Source: Chelatococcus sambhunathii (GTDB lineage Bacteria > Pseudomonadota > Alphaproteobacteria > Rhizobiales > Beijerinckiaceae). Taken from it: DNA of 64,000 nt. The DNA lies in the NCBI RefSeq assembly GCF_001418005.1, contig NZ_LIOL01000010.1:62001-126000 (forward strand). Reading direction: 5' to 3'. The position numbers and the translations under genes are program-made. The notes under the pieces are model-generated. The model made no database searches. It was not told where the DNA came from and was given only the letters and a program-made list of their open reading frames with translations. Positions 16,556 to 27,416 of the stretch are shown here, piece after piece (the first letter of the stretch is position 1; each line of letters starts with the position of its first letter).

Positions 16556-18022
16556 TCAATCGACGCGTTTGCCCGGCGCCGGCTCCACGGCCGCCTGGAT
16601 GCGCTTGACCTCGCGGTAGCGGGCGAGGCGCACCGAGATCATGGCCTCGAACTTCTTGTGCACTTCGGCGAGGGAGAGGGTGCCGCCGGCCTTGTCGTAG
16701 AAGATTGGCCGGTTGGCTTCCGCGGGCTTGGGCAGGAGCTCCGCGGCCACCCGGTCGGGCGCGCCTTCCATGGCGTCGATGAACAGCTCGGCACCGCCCG
16801 GGCCGAGGAAATGGACGAGATAGACCTCGCCGCCGGTTAGCGGCCGGCCGATGCGGCGTTCGATGCGCAGCGTGTCGCGCTTCAGCATCTCGGCGGCCAG
16901 CAGTGCCGAGAGATAGGGCTCGCGGCGCAGGTCGAGGATGCGGGCGCGCTCGCCGGGGTCGGCGACGACATGGCGCCGGTCGACGCGCTGGATGAGCGCC
17001 GCCTCGCCGGCGAGACCGTGCTTGGCGCCGAAGTCCTTCACCACACCGAGCCAGGTGCTCTCGATGAACTGGTAGAGGCCCGTTGCCGAGGAGGTCTTGG
17101 CCTTCACCTCGGTTGCGAAACTCGATTCCTTGTCTGCGACGGCCATGAGCAGGGAAGGATCGGCTCCGACCACGCGGGCGGCGCGCACGATCGTCTCGAC
17201 GAGGTGGCGGCGGATCTTGATGGGGCCGAAGGTGAGGATCTGGTTGGCGTTGCCGGGGGAGGTGACGATGGGGTCCGCCCGCTCCTGCGGCACGATGGTC
17301 GGCTCTTCCTTCTCGATGAAGTCGACCGCCTGCTGGGCGGCGGCGAGATCGTCCTCGACGGCGGAGAGCAGAATCGAGGGCGGGGTCGGCGCCGCGACCA
17401 GCGCCGGCGCGCTGTCGGACGGCACTGTGGCGCTTTCCTGCCGCAGCGCAAGCACGGCGGTGCCGATGGCCGCCACGACGATGAGGCCGCTCGCCGCGGC
17501 AACGAGATGATGACCACGAAGGCGCGCCCGCACGGGCGCCACGGCTTCCTGCGTTGCCAGAGCGGAGGGATCAGCAGTCGGTGATGCCGCTGCCGCGCCG
17601 CCGTCTCCCACGCGCTTGGCTATGGCAACGTACCATCCGACGAGGGGGCCGGCGGCGTCCGCGGCCGCGAGGCGCTTCAAGGCGTCGTGCATGTATCGTG
17701 CGGTGCCAGCCGGGCAGCCGAGCCGGCGCTGTAGAGCCCGTGCCGAGGGGCCGCCGTTGCGACCGCTGCCGAGCTTCACGGCGAAGAACCAGTCCGACAG
17801 TGCAATGCGCAGCGGCTCGAAGGGCGTGCCGACGCAGGGGTAGAGGGCGTGTCCGCAGGCGCGGCAGGCGAAGGCGCGGTGCTTCACGTCGCGCACGAAG
17901 CCGCCGTTCCTGCCGCAGGCCGGACAGTCGATGGCGGTGCCGCCGAAGCGCAGCGCCATGATGGTGTCGAGACAGGCGCTTTCCGGGAACGCTGCCCGGA
18001 ACTGCCTCAGGGCGTCGTCCAT
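16556..18022 (-). CDS. Transposase-type zinc ribbon fused through a TM segment to a lytic transglycosylase
   Basis: A 488-residue protein with an unusual architecture. Residues 30-118 resemble the N-terminal zinc ribbon plus helical region of IS1595-type transposases: CPAC (33-36), CRAC (53-56), GTPFEPLRIALSDWFFAVKL and SARALQRRLGC. A membrane segment follows (about 173-193), then a Pro/Glu linker. A transglycosylase SLT-type domain starts near 275 with GADPSLLMAVADKESSF (putative catalytic Glu299) and SATGLYQFIESTW. There is no transposase catalytic core, so the zinc ribbon has been reused. The topology predicted is cytoplasmic ribbon, periplasmic muramidase. It is convergent with ppkA and divergent from the cyclase, so it probably serves local cell-wall opening for T6SS assembly (inference). 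Confidence 0.85.
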   Translation of the reverse strand: MDDALRQFRAAFPESACLDTIMALRFGGTAIDCPACGRNGGFVRDVKHRAFACRACGHALYPCVGTPFEPLRIALSDWFFAVKLGSGRNGGPSARALQRRLGCPAGTARYMHDALKRLAAADAAGPLVGWYVAIAKRVGDGGAAAASPTADPSALATQEAVAPVRARLRGHHLVAAASGLIVVAAIGTAVLALRQESATVPSDSAPALVAAPTPPSILLSAVEDDLAAAQQAVDFIEKEEPTIVPQERADPIVTSPGNANQILTFGPIKIRRHLVETIVRAARVVGADPSLLMAVADKESSFATEVKAKTSSATGLYQFIESTWLGVVKDFGAKHGLAGEAALIQRVDRRHVVADPGERARILDLRREPYLSALLAAEMLKRDTLRIERRIGRPLTGGEVYLVHFLGPGGAELFIDAMEGAPDRVAAELLPKPAEANRPIFYDKAGGTLSLAEVHKKFEAMISVRLARYREVKRIQAAVEPAPGKRVD

Positions 18023-18168
18023 GTCTGCCGTCCCCGCCCCTCTCTAAGGCGGCGGTGTCCCCGCTTCTTCTTCCTATTCATAGCACAGGAGGGGCGCCGA
18101 CGGGTGCCGGCGCGCACGTGCGGCCCGCTTCCGCCGCGCGCCAAAGGCCGCTACAACCGGCAGGCGAC

Positions 18169-19113
18169 ATGGGCGTGGTGATGGACCCGGGCGACAAGGG
18201 GATGGTGGCGACGATGGCCGGCCAGTCCTGCGAGATCGGCATCCTGTTCGGCGACATCTCCGGCAGCACGCAGCTCTACGAGGTGCTGGGGGACCGCGCC
18301 GCCCTCGCCGCCATCGAGGGATGCCTGCGCGCTGCCACAGGCGTCGTCACGGCGCACGGCGGCGCCGTCGTCAAGACCATCGGCGACGAGTTGATGGCGG
18401 CCTTTCCCGATCCTGCAGCGATGTTCGATGCGGCGCTCGCCATGCAGCGCTGCATGGAAACCCAGGCAGGGCCCGAAGGTGCGAAGCGGCTCGCGCTGCG
18501 CATCGGCTTCCACTACGGGCCGGCCATCCGCACCGGGGCCGATTATTTCGGCAACACGGTCAATGTCGCGGCGCGCATGGTGCAGATCGCCCGCGCCGGG
18601 CAGATCATCACCAGTGGCGACCTCGCGGGGCTCCTCCCGCCGGCGCAGCGTGCGGCGACGCGGGAGCTGACGCGCTTTTCTGTCAAGGGTAAGAGCGAGG
18701 CGACACGCATTGTCGAAGTGGTCTGGCAGGAGAGCGGCGGGTTGACGGCCGTCGACGTGCTGTCCCGCTCGCCCCCCACCGTCCTGCGGCCGCTGCTGCA
18801 GCTCGATTGCGCCGGCATAGTGCTCATTTTCGAAGGAGAGCGCGAAGTGACCCTCGGGCGGGACGCGGGCAACGACCTCGTCGTTGCCCATGACCGGGTG
18901 TCGCGCCGGCATGCCACGCTCGGGCTGCGGCGCGACCGGTGGATGCTGACCGACCACAGCACCAACGGCAGCTTCATCGCTTTCGACGGCGAGCCGGAGC
19001 GGCCGCTGCACCTCGACGCCATCGACCTGCACGGCGCCGGCACCATCGGCCTCGGGCAGCCGGCGGCGCTGGGCGGGGGCGTGCGCTTCTCGGTGCTGCT
19101 ACGCCGCCGGTGA
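18169..19113 (+). CDS. Class III adenylate/guanylate cyclase with C-terminal FHA domain
   Basis: A 314-residue soluble protein. The N-terminal cyclase domain (about 20-190) has both metal aspartates (D29 in FGDISGSTQL, D73 in TIGDE), a lysine at the position associated with adenine recognition (KTIGDE), and GNTVNVAARMV in the transition-state region. It therefore looks catalytically complete. The C-terminal FHA domain (about 215-310) has VTLGRDAGNDLVV, VSRRHATLGLRRDRWMLTD and HSTNGSFI. It is the last gene of the T6SS block, divergent from the transglycosylase fusion. The FHA domain suggests it is recruited to, or controlled by, PpkA phosphorylation. The ATG at 18169 was chosen; ATG 18181 is an alternative, and the upstream open frame lacks similarity. 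Confidence 0.88.
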   Translation: MGVVMDPGDKGMVATMAGQSCEIGILFGDISGSTQLYEVLGDRAALAAIEGCLRAATGVVTAHGGAVVKTIGDELMAAFPDPAAMFDAALAMQRCMETQAGPEGAKRLALRIGFHYGPAIRTGADYFGNTVNVAARMVQIARAGQIITSGDLAGLLPPAQRAATRELTRFSVKGKSEATRIVEVVWQESGGLTAVDVLSRSPPTVLRPLLQLDCAGIVLIFEGEREVTLGRDAGNDLVVAHDRVSRRHATLGLRRDRWMLTDHSTNGSFIAFDGEPERPLHLDAIDLHGAGTIGLGQPAALGGGVRFSVLLRRR

Positions 19114-19131
19114 CGGCGCCGCGCGCCGTAT

Positions 19132-20388
19132 TTACGCCCACTCTCCCTTGCGGAAAACGGGGACGCGGGTGCCGTCCGTCTTGATGCCGTCGATATCGAT
19201 CTCGTTCGAGCCGATCATCCAGTCGATGTGGATGAGGCTCTTGTTGCCGCCGCGGGCGGCGATCTCGTCCGGGCTCAGCGCGCCGCCGCCCTCGAAGCAC
19301 TTGGCATAGCACTGGCCAAGCGCGATGTGGCAGGCGGCGTTCTCGTCGAAGAGGGTGTTGTAGAAGAGGAGCCCGCTCTTCGAGATGGGCGAGGAATGCG
19401 GCACCAGCGCCACCTCGCCGAGGCGACGCGCGCCCTCGTCGGTGTCGAGCACCTTGCCCAACACCTCCTCGCCGCGGCTCGCCTTGGCCTCGATGATGCG
19501 CCCGCCCTCGAAGCGCACGGCGATCTCGTCGATGAGCGTGCCCTGGTAGGAGAGGGGCTTGGTGCTGACGACGCGACCCTCGACGCGCAGGGCGTGCGGG
19601 GTCGTGAACACCTCCTCGGTCGGGATGTTCGGGTTGCAGGTGATGCCGTTCTTCGCCGTCGAGGCACCGCCGTGCCATTCGTGGCCGTCGGCGAGGCCGA
19701 CGGTGAGGTCGGTGCCCGGCCCGGTGAAGTGCAGCGCCGCGAAGCGCTCGCCGTTGAGCCAGGTCGTGCGCAGCCTGAGCGCCGCGTTGTGCGCCTCCCA
19801 TGCGCCGACGGGGTCTTCGCCGTCGACGCGCGACGCGGCGAAGATGGCTTCGGCGAGGCGCGCGACCGCGACGTCCTCCTCGTCGCCGGGGAAGACCTGC
19901 TTGGCCCAGGAGGCGGTCGGGTAGGCGATGATGTTCCAGTTGATGTCGAAGCCGGCGATCTTCTCCAGCGCCGGCTGGTAGGCGAGCGAATTGGCCTTGT
20001 TGGCGCGGGAGACCTTAGCGGGGTCCTGACCGGCGAGCAGCATGGGGTTGTCGCCCACGATGGCGAGGCGAGCCGTGTCGGCGGTGAAGGCCTTGGCGAC
20101 GCCCTCGTAGAGCCAGACCGGGGCGCGGTCGAAGCTCGCATCCTTGGCGAAGCGGTAGCGGGCGAGCGTCAATTCCTCGTCGGACAGGATGGGCGTAACG
20201 AGGCCGGCACCGGCCTTGTAGGCGTGCTCGGCGATGCGCCGCACCAGCGGCAGGGCGGCGACCGGCGCGGTGAGGAACAGGTCCTGCCCCTCGCGCAGCT
20301 GCAGGCCGACCCTGACAGCGACCTCCGCCAGCCGGTCGAGCTTCACGGGGTCGATCGATGCGACGATGGTGCGCTGGTGTGTGGTCAT
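19132..20388 (-). CDS. M29-family metallo-aminopeptidase
   Basis: A 418-residue cytoplasmic aminopeptidase, the typical length for family M29 (AmpS/AmpT-like, using two metal ions). Family landmarks include LFYNTLFDENAACHIALGQCY near residue 330, HIDWMIGSNEIDIDGI near 395, and TDLTVGLADGHEWHGG near 230. The start MTTHQRTIVASIDPVKLDRLAEV matches the usual N-terminus; 20 extra codons upstream are possible but poorly supported. It is 84 bases downstream of xylB on the same strand, so it may be read through from the polyol operon, but its function (trimming N-terminal residues from peptides) is unrelated. It is convergent with the cyclase gene, with only 18 bases between the stops. Confidence 0.92.
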   Translation of the reverse strand: MTTHQRTIVASIDPVKLDRLAEVAVRVGLQLREGQDLFLTAPVAALPLVRRIAEHAYKAGAGLVTPILSDEELTLARYRFAKDASFDRAPVWLYEGVAKAFTADTARLAIVGDNPMLLAGQDPAKVSRANKANSLAYQPALEKIAGFDINWNIIAYPTASWAKQVFPGDEEDVAVARLAEAIFAASRVDGEDPVGAWEAHNAALRLRTTWLNGERFAALHFTGPGTDLTVGLADGHEWHGGASTAKNGITCNPNIPTEEVFTTPHALRVEGRVVSTKPLSYQGTLIDEIAVRFEGGRIIEAKASRGEEVLGKVLDTDEGARRLGEVALVPHSSPISKSGLLFYNTLFDENAACHIALGQCYAKCFEGGGALSPDEIAARGGNKSLIHIDWMIGSNEIDIDGIKTDGTRVPVFRKGEWA

Positions 20389-20472
20389 GAGATGCCCTGC
20401 CTGCGAGAAACCTGTGCGCATCGATATACGCTTGCCGGCCGCGATCACAATGGCGAATGCCGCCTTTATGGC

Positions 20473-21960
<1,488 letters not shown>

Positions 21961-21972
21961 GGAGATCTCCGA

Positions 21973-23058
<1,086 letters not shown>

Positions 23059-23074
23059 GTCGGGCGGGCTCCTT

Positions 23075-24682
23075 TCATCTGTCTTGGCCGGAGGCGGCAA
23101 GAGCCTTCGCCTCCCGCTCGATGTCGTTGCGGAAGGCGAACAGCTTCAGATAGACGCCATAGGCGGCCTCGTGCGCGGCGCGCCAGCGCGGGTCGGGGGC
23201 GAGGCTCTCCTGCGCCGGAGCCATGGCGTCGAGCGCGGCGAAGAGATCCTGCTGCAGGCCGGCCCCGACGGCAGCGACCATGGCCGTGCCGAGTAGCACC
23301 GGCTCGGCGCTGTTGCTGAGGACGAGCGCGGCATCGCCGAGCGCGTCGCGGTAAAGCCTCACCATGAGCGGGTTGCGCAGGTGCCCGCCGGAGAGGGCGA
23401 CGCGATCGAGCGCATAGCCGTGGGCATTGAGGTGCTCGATGATGTGCCGGGCCTGCAGGGCGAGCGCGCGGGCCGTGGCATAGTAGGTTTCGAGGAAGGC
23501 GCGGCGGCTCGTATCCTCGCCGACGCCGACGAGGATGGCGCGCACGCTGCCGTCGCCGAGCGGCGCGCGGTTGCCGAGGAAGTCGGGCACGAGATGCCGG
23601 CGCGCGGCGAAAGCCGGCCCCTCTGCTTCGAGGAAGGCGAGGATGTCGCGGACTGCGGCCGCATGCGCATCGGCCGAGGCACACCGCGGCCCGCCGGGAT
23701 GGTGGCCGAGCACAGCGTCGAGTGCCGCGCCGGCGAGCGACTGGCCGGCCTCATGCATCCAGTAGCCTGGAAAGACCGCGTCCCTGAACGGACCCCACAC
23801 GCCGGAGATGCGGCGCTCGTCGGGCGCGAAGGTCATGTAGCAGGTGGACGTGCCGCCGATAAGCGCCACCGTGCGGTTCATGTTGCCGGCAAAACCGCGA
23901 CCCAGGACGCCGAGCGTGCCGGCCTCAGCGTCGATGAGGCCGACAGCGACGGGAATGCCGGCAGGCAAGCCCAGGCGGGCGGCGACGGCCTCCGTCACCC
24001 GGCCGTGCCGGTGGCCGACAGGTAGCGGCTGGGCCGCGAGTGCGCCGAGCTGAGGCAGCCGGCCGAGGCCGAGGCGCGCGAGGAGGTCGTGCCGCCAGGG
24101 CTCGGCATCGGCCGGCAGGTAGGCCCATTTGCAGGCGAGGCCGCAGAGGGAGTGACGGTCCTCGCCCGTCGCCCGGCGGGCGAGTTCGTCGCACAGGTCG
24201 CGGGCGCCGGTGACGCGAGCGAAGGCTTGCGGGTCGCGCCGCGCCAGCCAAGCGAGCTTCGGCGTGTGCATTTCTGGCGACATGGAACTGCCGGTATAGG
24301 CGAGCAGCCGGTCGCCGCTTGCGCCGATCTCCTCGGCTTCTGCCTCGCCACGGTGATCCATCCAGCAGAATACGTCCGCCTCGCCGGCGAGCGGCGGCGG
24401 TCCTTCGTAGGAGAGCGCGAGGGAGGAGGTGGCATCGAAGGCGAGGGCGGCGACCTGTCCGGCCGCCTCCGTGCCGGCCGCAACGAGACAGGTCCGGATC
24501 GCCTCTTCTACCGCCGTCCAGATGTCGTCCATGCGATAGACAGCATGATGCTCCGCCGGCCGCAGCAAGGGGAACTCCCGTGCAGCGGTGGCGAGGAGAC
24601 AGCCGGCGAGGTCGAACAGCCCGGCGCGAGCCGAAAGGGTGCCGACGTCCACGGCGAGCAGGAGTTGCGGGGCGGACGTCAT
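23075..24682 (-). CDS. FGGY-family pentulose kinase (D-ribulokinase-like)
   Basis: A 535-residue kinase, longer than XylB and of the FGGY group recalled as pentulose or D-ribulokinase-like enzymes. It begins LLLAVDVGTLSARAGLFD and has ALAFDATSSLAL, FCWMDHRGEAEAEEI, SPEMHTPKLAWL, and VALIGGTSTCYM. The motif WMDHR with SPEM..PKLAW separates this group from xylulokinase and glycerol kinase. The likely product is D-ribulose 5-phosphate or another 5-phosphorylated ketose; the exact substrate cannot be read from sequence. The start overlaps the stop of the SorC regulator by 4 bases (ATGA), which fixes the start codon. The same frame is open upstream, but only as antisense-like filler inside the regulator gene. 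Confidence 0.88.
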   Translation of the reverse strand: MTSAPQLLLAVDVGTLSARAGLFDLAGCLLATAAREFPLLRPAEHHAVYRMDDIWTAVEEAIRTCLVAAGTEAAGQVAALAFDATSSLALSYEGPPPLAGEADVFCWMDHRGEAEAEEIGASGDRLLAYTGSSMSPEMHTPKLAWLARRDPQAFARVTGARDLCDELARRATGEDRHSLCGLACKWAYLPADAEPWRHDLLARLGLGRLPQLGALAAQPLPVGHRHGRVTEAVAARLGLPAGIPVAVGLIDAEAGTLGVLGRGFAGNMNRTVALIGGTSTCYMTFAPDERRISGVWGPFRDAVFPGYWMHEAGQSLAGAALDAVLGHHPGGPRCASADAHAAAVRDILAFLEAEGPAFAARRHLVPDFLGNRAPLGDGSVRAILVGVGEDTSRRAFLETYYATARALALQARHIIEHLNAHGYALDRVALSGGHLRNPLMVRLYRDALGDAALVLSNSAEPVLLGTAMVAAVGAGLQQDLFAALDAMAPAQESLAPDPRWRAAHEAAYGVYLKLFAFRNDIEREAKALAASGQDR

Positions 24683-25680
24683 GGCACCTTCTCCAGTGGC
24701 ATGCCGAGGATCGCGCGGGCGCAGTCCTCGTCGGTGACGAGGCGGTTGACGTAGCCGCCCGACAGGATGGCGTGCACGACCGGCGCCTTGTTGAGCCCGC
24801 CCGAGGCGAGGATGGAGCGCGGGACGACCTTCAGTTCCTGCGGCGAGAGGGCCATAACACACTGGTTGAGATGATGGGCGATGGGCCGCCCGTGCGCATC
24901 GAGAAAGGTGCCAAGGAGGTCGCCGATGGTGCCGGCAGCCTCGAGTGCCTGCTGGTGCTGGCGCACGGTCTGGGTGGTGGCGAGCAGCGAGTGGCTGGAG
25001 ACGTCGCCGCAGGAGACGAGGGCGACATCCACCTCCCGCGCCCGGCGCATGACGTCGGCGAGTCCGTAGTGGGTCAGCAGGTCGTTGCGGCTGTGCTCGC
25101 TCGGGCAATAGATGGGGGCGGCGAGATAGTGGCATTCACCGCCGATGGCTTCGGCGAGGCGCGTCGCGACTTCGAAGGTGTTGGTGCCCGAGCCGCGCGT
25201 GAGCCCGCCCATGAGCGACACGACGCGGCTCGCGGGCAGGCGCCGTGGCCCGAGGCTCGCGACGCTGGCGCTCAGCGTGCGACCCCAGCCGATGCCGATG
25301 GACTGGCCGTCGCCCAGCAGGCGGCTCAGCATGGTGCCGGCGGCCTCGCCAATGACGCGCTGCTGGTCCTCATAGCCGGGTACGGCCGGCACCACCGCCA
25401 CCTCGGCGAGACGATAACGGGCGGCGAGTTCCTCCTCCAGCGCCACGCACGAGGCGAGCGGCAGGCGCACCTCGATACGCACCGAGCCGTCAACACGCGC
25501 CTGGCCGATGATCTTGTTGACGCGCAGGCGCGTGAGGCCGAGCCGGTCGCCGATCTCCTGCTGGGTCAGGTTGCCGACGTAGTAGTACCAGACCACGCGG
25601 GCCGCGACCTCGTCTCCGGAGCTGCGCTGGGCGGCGCGCGGAGGGTCGGTCATGGTGGTGCCCGCAACGGGATCGTTCAT
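24679..25680 (-). CDS. SorC/DeoR-type sugar-responsive transcriptional regulator
   Basis: A 333-residue regulator. An N-terminal helix-turn-helix (about 33-58: LTQQEIGDRLGLTRLRVNKIIGQAR) is followed by the SorC effector-binding domain, which is related to sugar isomerases: SIGIGWGRTLSASVASL, VVSLMGGLTRGSGTN, DVALVSCGDVSS, HHLNQCVMAL, and a C-terminal ASGGLNKAPVVHAILSGGYVNRLVTDEDCA. Regulators of this family bind phosphorylated sugar intermediates and control their own operon. It sits inside the polyol operon, 4 bases after the TIM-barrel gene, and probably acts at the palindrome at 31437-31454. ATG 25680 was taken as the start; ATG 25653 (9 codons later) is an alternative. Confidence 0.92.
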   Translation of the reverse strand: MNDPVAGTTMTDPPRAAQRSSGDEVAARVVWYYYVGNLTQQEIGDRLGLTRLRVNKIIGQARVDGSVRIEVRLPLASCVALEEELAARYRLAEVAVVPAVPGYEDQQRVIGEAAGTMLSRLLGDGQSIGIGWGRTLSASVASLGPRRLPASRVVSLMGGLTRGSGTNTFEVATRLAEAIGGECHYLAAPIYCPSEHSRNDLLTHYGLADVMRRAREVDVALVSCGDVSSHSLLATTQTVRQHQQALEAAGTIGDLLGTFLDAHGRPIAHHLNQCVMALSPQELKVVPRSILASGGLNKAPVVHAILSGGYVNRLVTDEDCARAILGMPLEKVP

Positions 25681-25684
25681 CGCG

Positions 25685-26584
25685 TCATTCCCCACCGAGC
25701 ACCGGCGCGAGCACCGCGACCGAGCGGCGGACCCGGTCGAGCACCGCGGCATCGGTCTCCTCGAACGGGTAGAAGACTTCGAGGAAGACGGGCCGGTCGG
25801 CAAGCCCGAAACGTGCGAGCGTCGCCGCGACGGCCTCCGGATCGACGATGCCGGGCTCGGTGAAGTCCCAGTGGCGGTCGAGGCGGCCGTCGCTCTGCTG
25901 GATGTGGATGGCGCCGATCTCGCGGCCGATCGTCTCGAGCCACGGTTCGACGCGCGCTTCCTCACCCGTATAGGGCGGCGAAAGGATGGCGTGGCCCCAG
26001 TCGAGGCAGTAGCGCCAGGGGACCGCGGCACCGGCGAGGTCGTCGCTCAGGCGCCGTGCCTGCCCGGGCGTCCACGGCCACTCGCGCCGGAGCGGCGTCG
26101 GCTCGATGTAGAGCTCGGTAAGGCCGTGACTCTGCGCCTTCTCGGCGAGACGTTTCAGGCGGGCGGTGAGGTCAACATAGTCAGCGGCCGGGATCGCGTC
26201 TGCCTCTACGGCGTCGAGCCGGGCGCCGATGGCGCCGAGGGGGCCGCCTGCGGCGCGGATGCCGGCCTTGCCGCAGAAGGCATAGGCGCGAGCGAGCCAG
26301 TGCTCGGCGGCGTCGCGTACGCCGGGCTCGGGATGAAGCAACTGGTTGAAGGTGTAGTGGGCAAGGCCGATGAAGCCGCTGTGCACCATGATGCAGTGCT
26401 CGGCGCAGGCCTTGCGCATGTCCGCGGCCGCCTTGTCCAACACCTCGTCCGGCCACAGCGGATCGACGAGGTCGAAGGATAGCTGCACGAGGTCGAGGCC
26501 GAGTTCCTCGCGCACGAGGCGGGCCCAAAGCGCGGGCGTCACCCAGCGCTTGACGCAGAAGGAGAGATTGATGCCGAGCGCCAT
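25685..26584 (-). CDS. Sugar phosphate isomerase/epimerase (xylose isomerase-like TIM barrel)
   Basis: A 299-residue protein of the AP-endonuclease-2/xylose-isomerase-like TIM-barrel superfamily. Metal-ligand-type segments are LTELYIEPTPLRRE (Glu, near 150), YCLDWGHAIL (Asp and His, near 185), GAIHIQQSDGRLDRHWDF (His, Asp, near 222) and PVFLEVFYPFEET (Glu, near 270). It probably interconverts ketose epimers or isomers in the polyol pathway, or acts on a derivative; related enzymes include ketose 3-epimerases and erythrulose-phosphate isomerases. It lies between the permease (10 bases) and the regulator (4 bases). The start ATGGCGCTCGGCATC gives the usual beta-strand 1. Confidence 0.85.
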   Translation of the reverse strand: MALGINLSFCVKRWVTPALWARLVREELGLDLVQLSFDLVDPLWPDEVLDKAAADMRKACAEHCIMVHSGFIGLAHYTFNQLLHPEPGVRDAAEHWLARAYAFCGKAGIRAAGGPLGAIGARLDAVEADAIPAADYVDLTARLKRLAEKAQSHGLTELYIEPTPLRREWPWTPGQARRLSDDLAGAAVPWRYCLDWGHAILSPPYTGEEARVEPWLETIGREIGAIHIQQSDGRLDRHWDFTEPGIVDPEAVAATLARFGLADRPVFLEVFYPFEETDAAVLDRVRRSVAVLAPVLGGE

Positions 26585-26594
26585 CGCCGCCTCC

Positions 26595-27416
26595 CTATTT
26601 GGTCGCGCCCATGGTGAGGCCGCGGATCATGTGGCGCGAGACGATGAGGGCGAAGATGGTGACCGGCAGGACGATGACCGTGCCGGTTGCCATGATCTTG
26701 CCCCAGGGCAGCTCGTAGCCGGACATGAAGCTCGTCGCTGCCACTGGCGCCGTCTGCACATTGCGGCGGGTCAGCACCAGCGCATAGAGCAGTTCGTTCC
26801 ACGAGAAGATGAAGCTGAAGATGGCCGACACCGCGACGCCCGGCAGGCCGAGCGGCAGGTAGATGCGCCAGAAGACGTCGAACTGCTTCGCCCCCTCGAG
26901 CCGCGCCGCCTGCTCCAGCTCGGGCGGGATCGAGCGGAACTGGTCCGTGCAGATCCACACCACGATCGGCAGGTTGAAGGTGAGGTAGATGAGGATGAGG
27001 ACGAGGTGCGTGTCGAGCAGACCGAGGGACTGGGCAAGGAGATAGACCGGCAGGGCGAGCACGATGGGGCTGATCATGCGGTTGGAGATGAACCAGAACC
27101 ACAGGTCGGACTTGCCGCGGAACTCGAAGCGGGCGAGCGCATAGGCCGCCGGCGTGCCGAGGAGGACGGCGAGCGCGGTCGTCGAGACGGCGACGATGAG
27201 CGAATTGACGATGGCGGCCGTCACCTTCTGATCCGCCCAGATCTCGGCGTAGTGCTTAATCGTCGGCTCGAAGAGCCACATTGGTGGCGAGGCGAGCAGG
27301 TCCCCCTGGTCCTTGAAGCTCGACGAGACCATCCAGTAGAACGGGAACATGGCGAAGGCGAAGACCAGCACGAGGCCGGCCAGATGCGCAAAGCGTGCCG
27401 CGGGGCGGGACACCAT
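26595..27416 (-). CDS. Carbohydrate ABC transporter permease (MalG/UgpE type)
   Basis: A 273-residue permease with six predicted membrane segments. The inner-membrane coupling (EAA) loop is present as EQAARLEGAKQFDVFWRIYLPLGLPGV near residue 165. The N-terminal FAMFPFYWMVSSSFKD and the C-terminal SRHMIRGLTMGATK are characteristic of MalG-like subunits. It pairs with the adjacent upstream permease. Its ATG shares one base with the upstream stop (TGATG), so the two are translationally coupled; the longer open frame extending upstream was rejected for that reason. Confidence 0.94.
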   Translation of the reverse strand: MVSRPAARFAHLAGLVLVFAFAMFPFYWMVSSSFKDQGDLLASPPMWLFEPTIKHYAEIWADQKVTAAIVNSLIVAVSTTALAVLLGTPAAYALARFEFRGKSDLWFWFISNRMISPIVLALPVYLLAQSLGLLDTHLVLILIYLTFNLPIVVWICTDQFRSIPPELEQAARLEGAKQFDVFWRIYLPLGLPGVAVSAIFSFIFSWNELLYALVLTRRNVQTAPVAATSFMSGYELPWGKIMATGTVIVLPVTIFALIVSRHMIRGLTMGATK

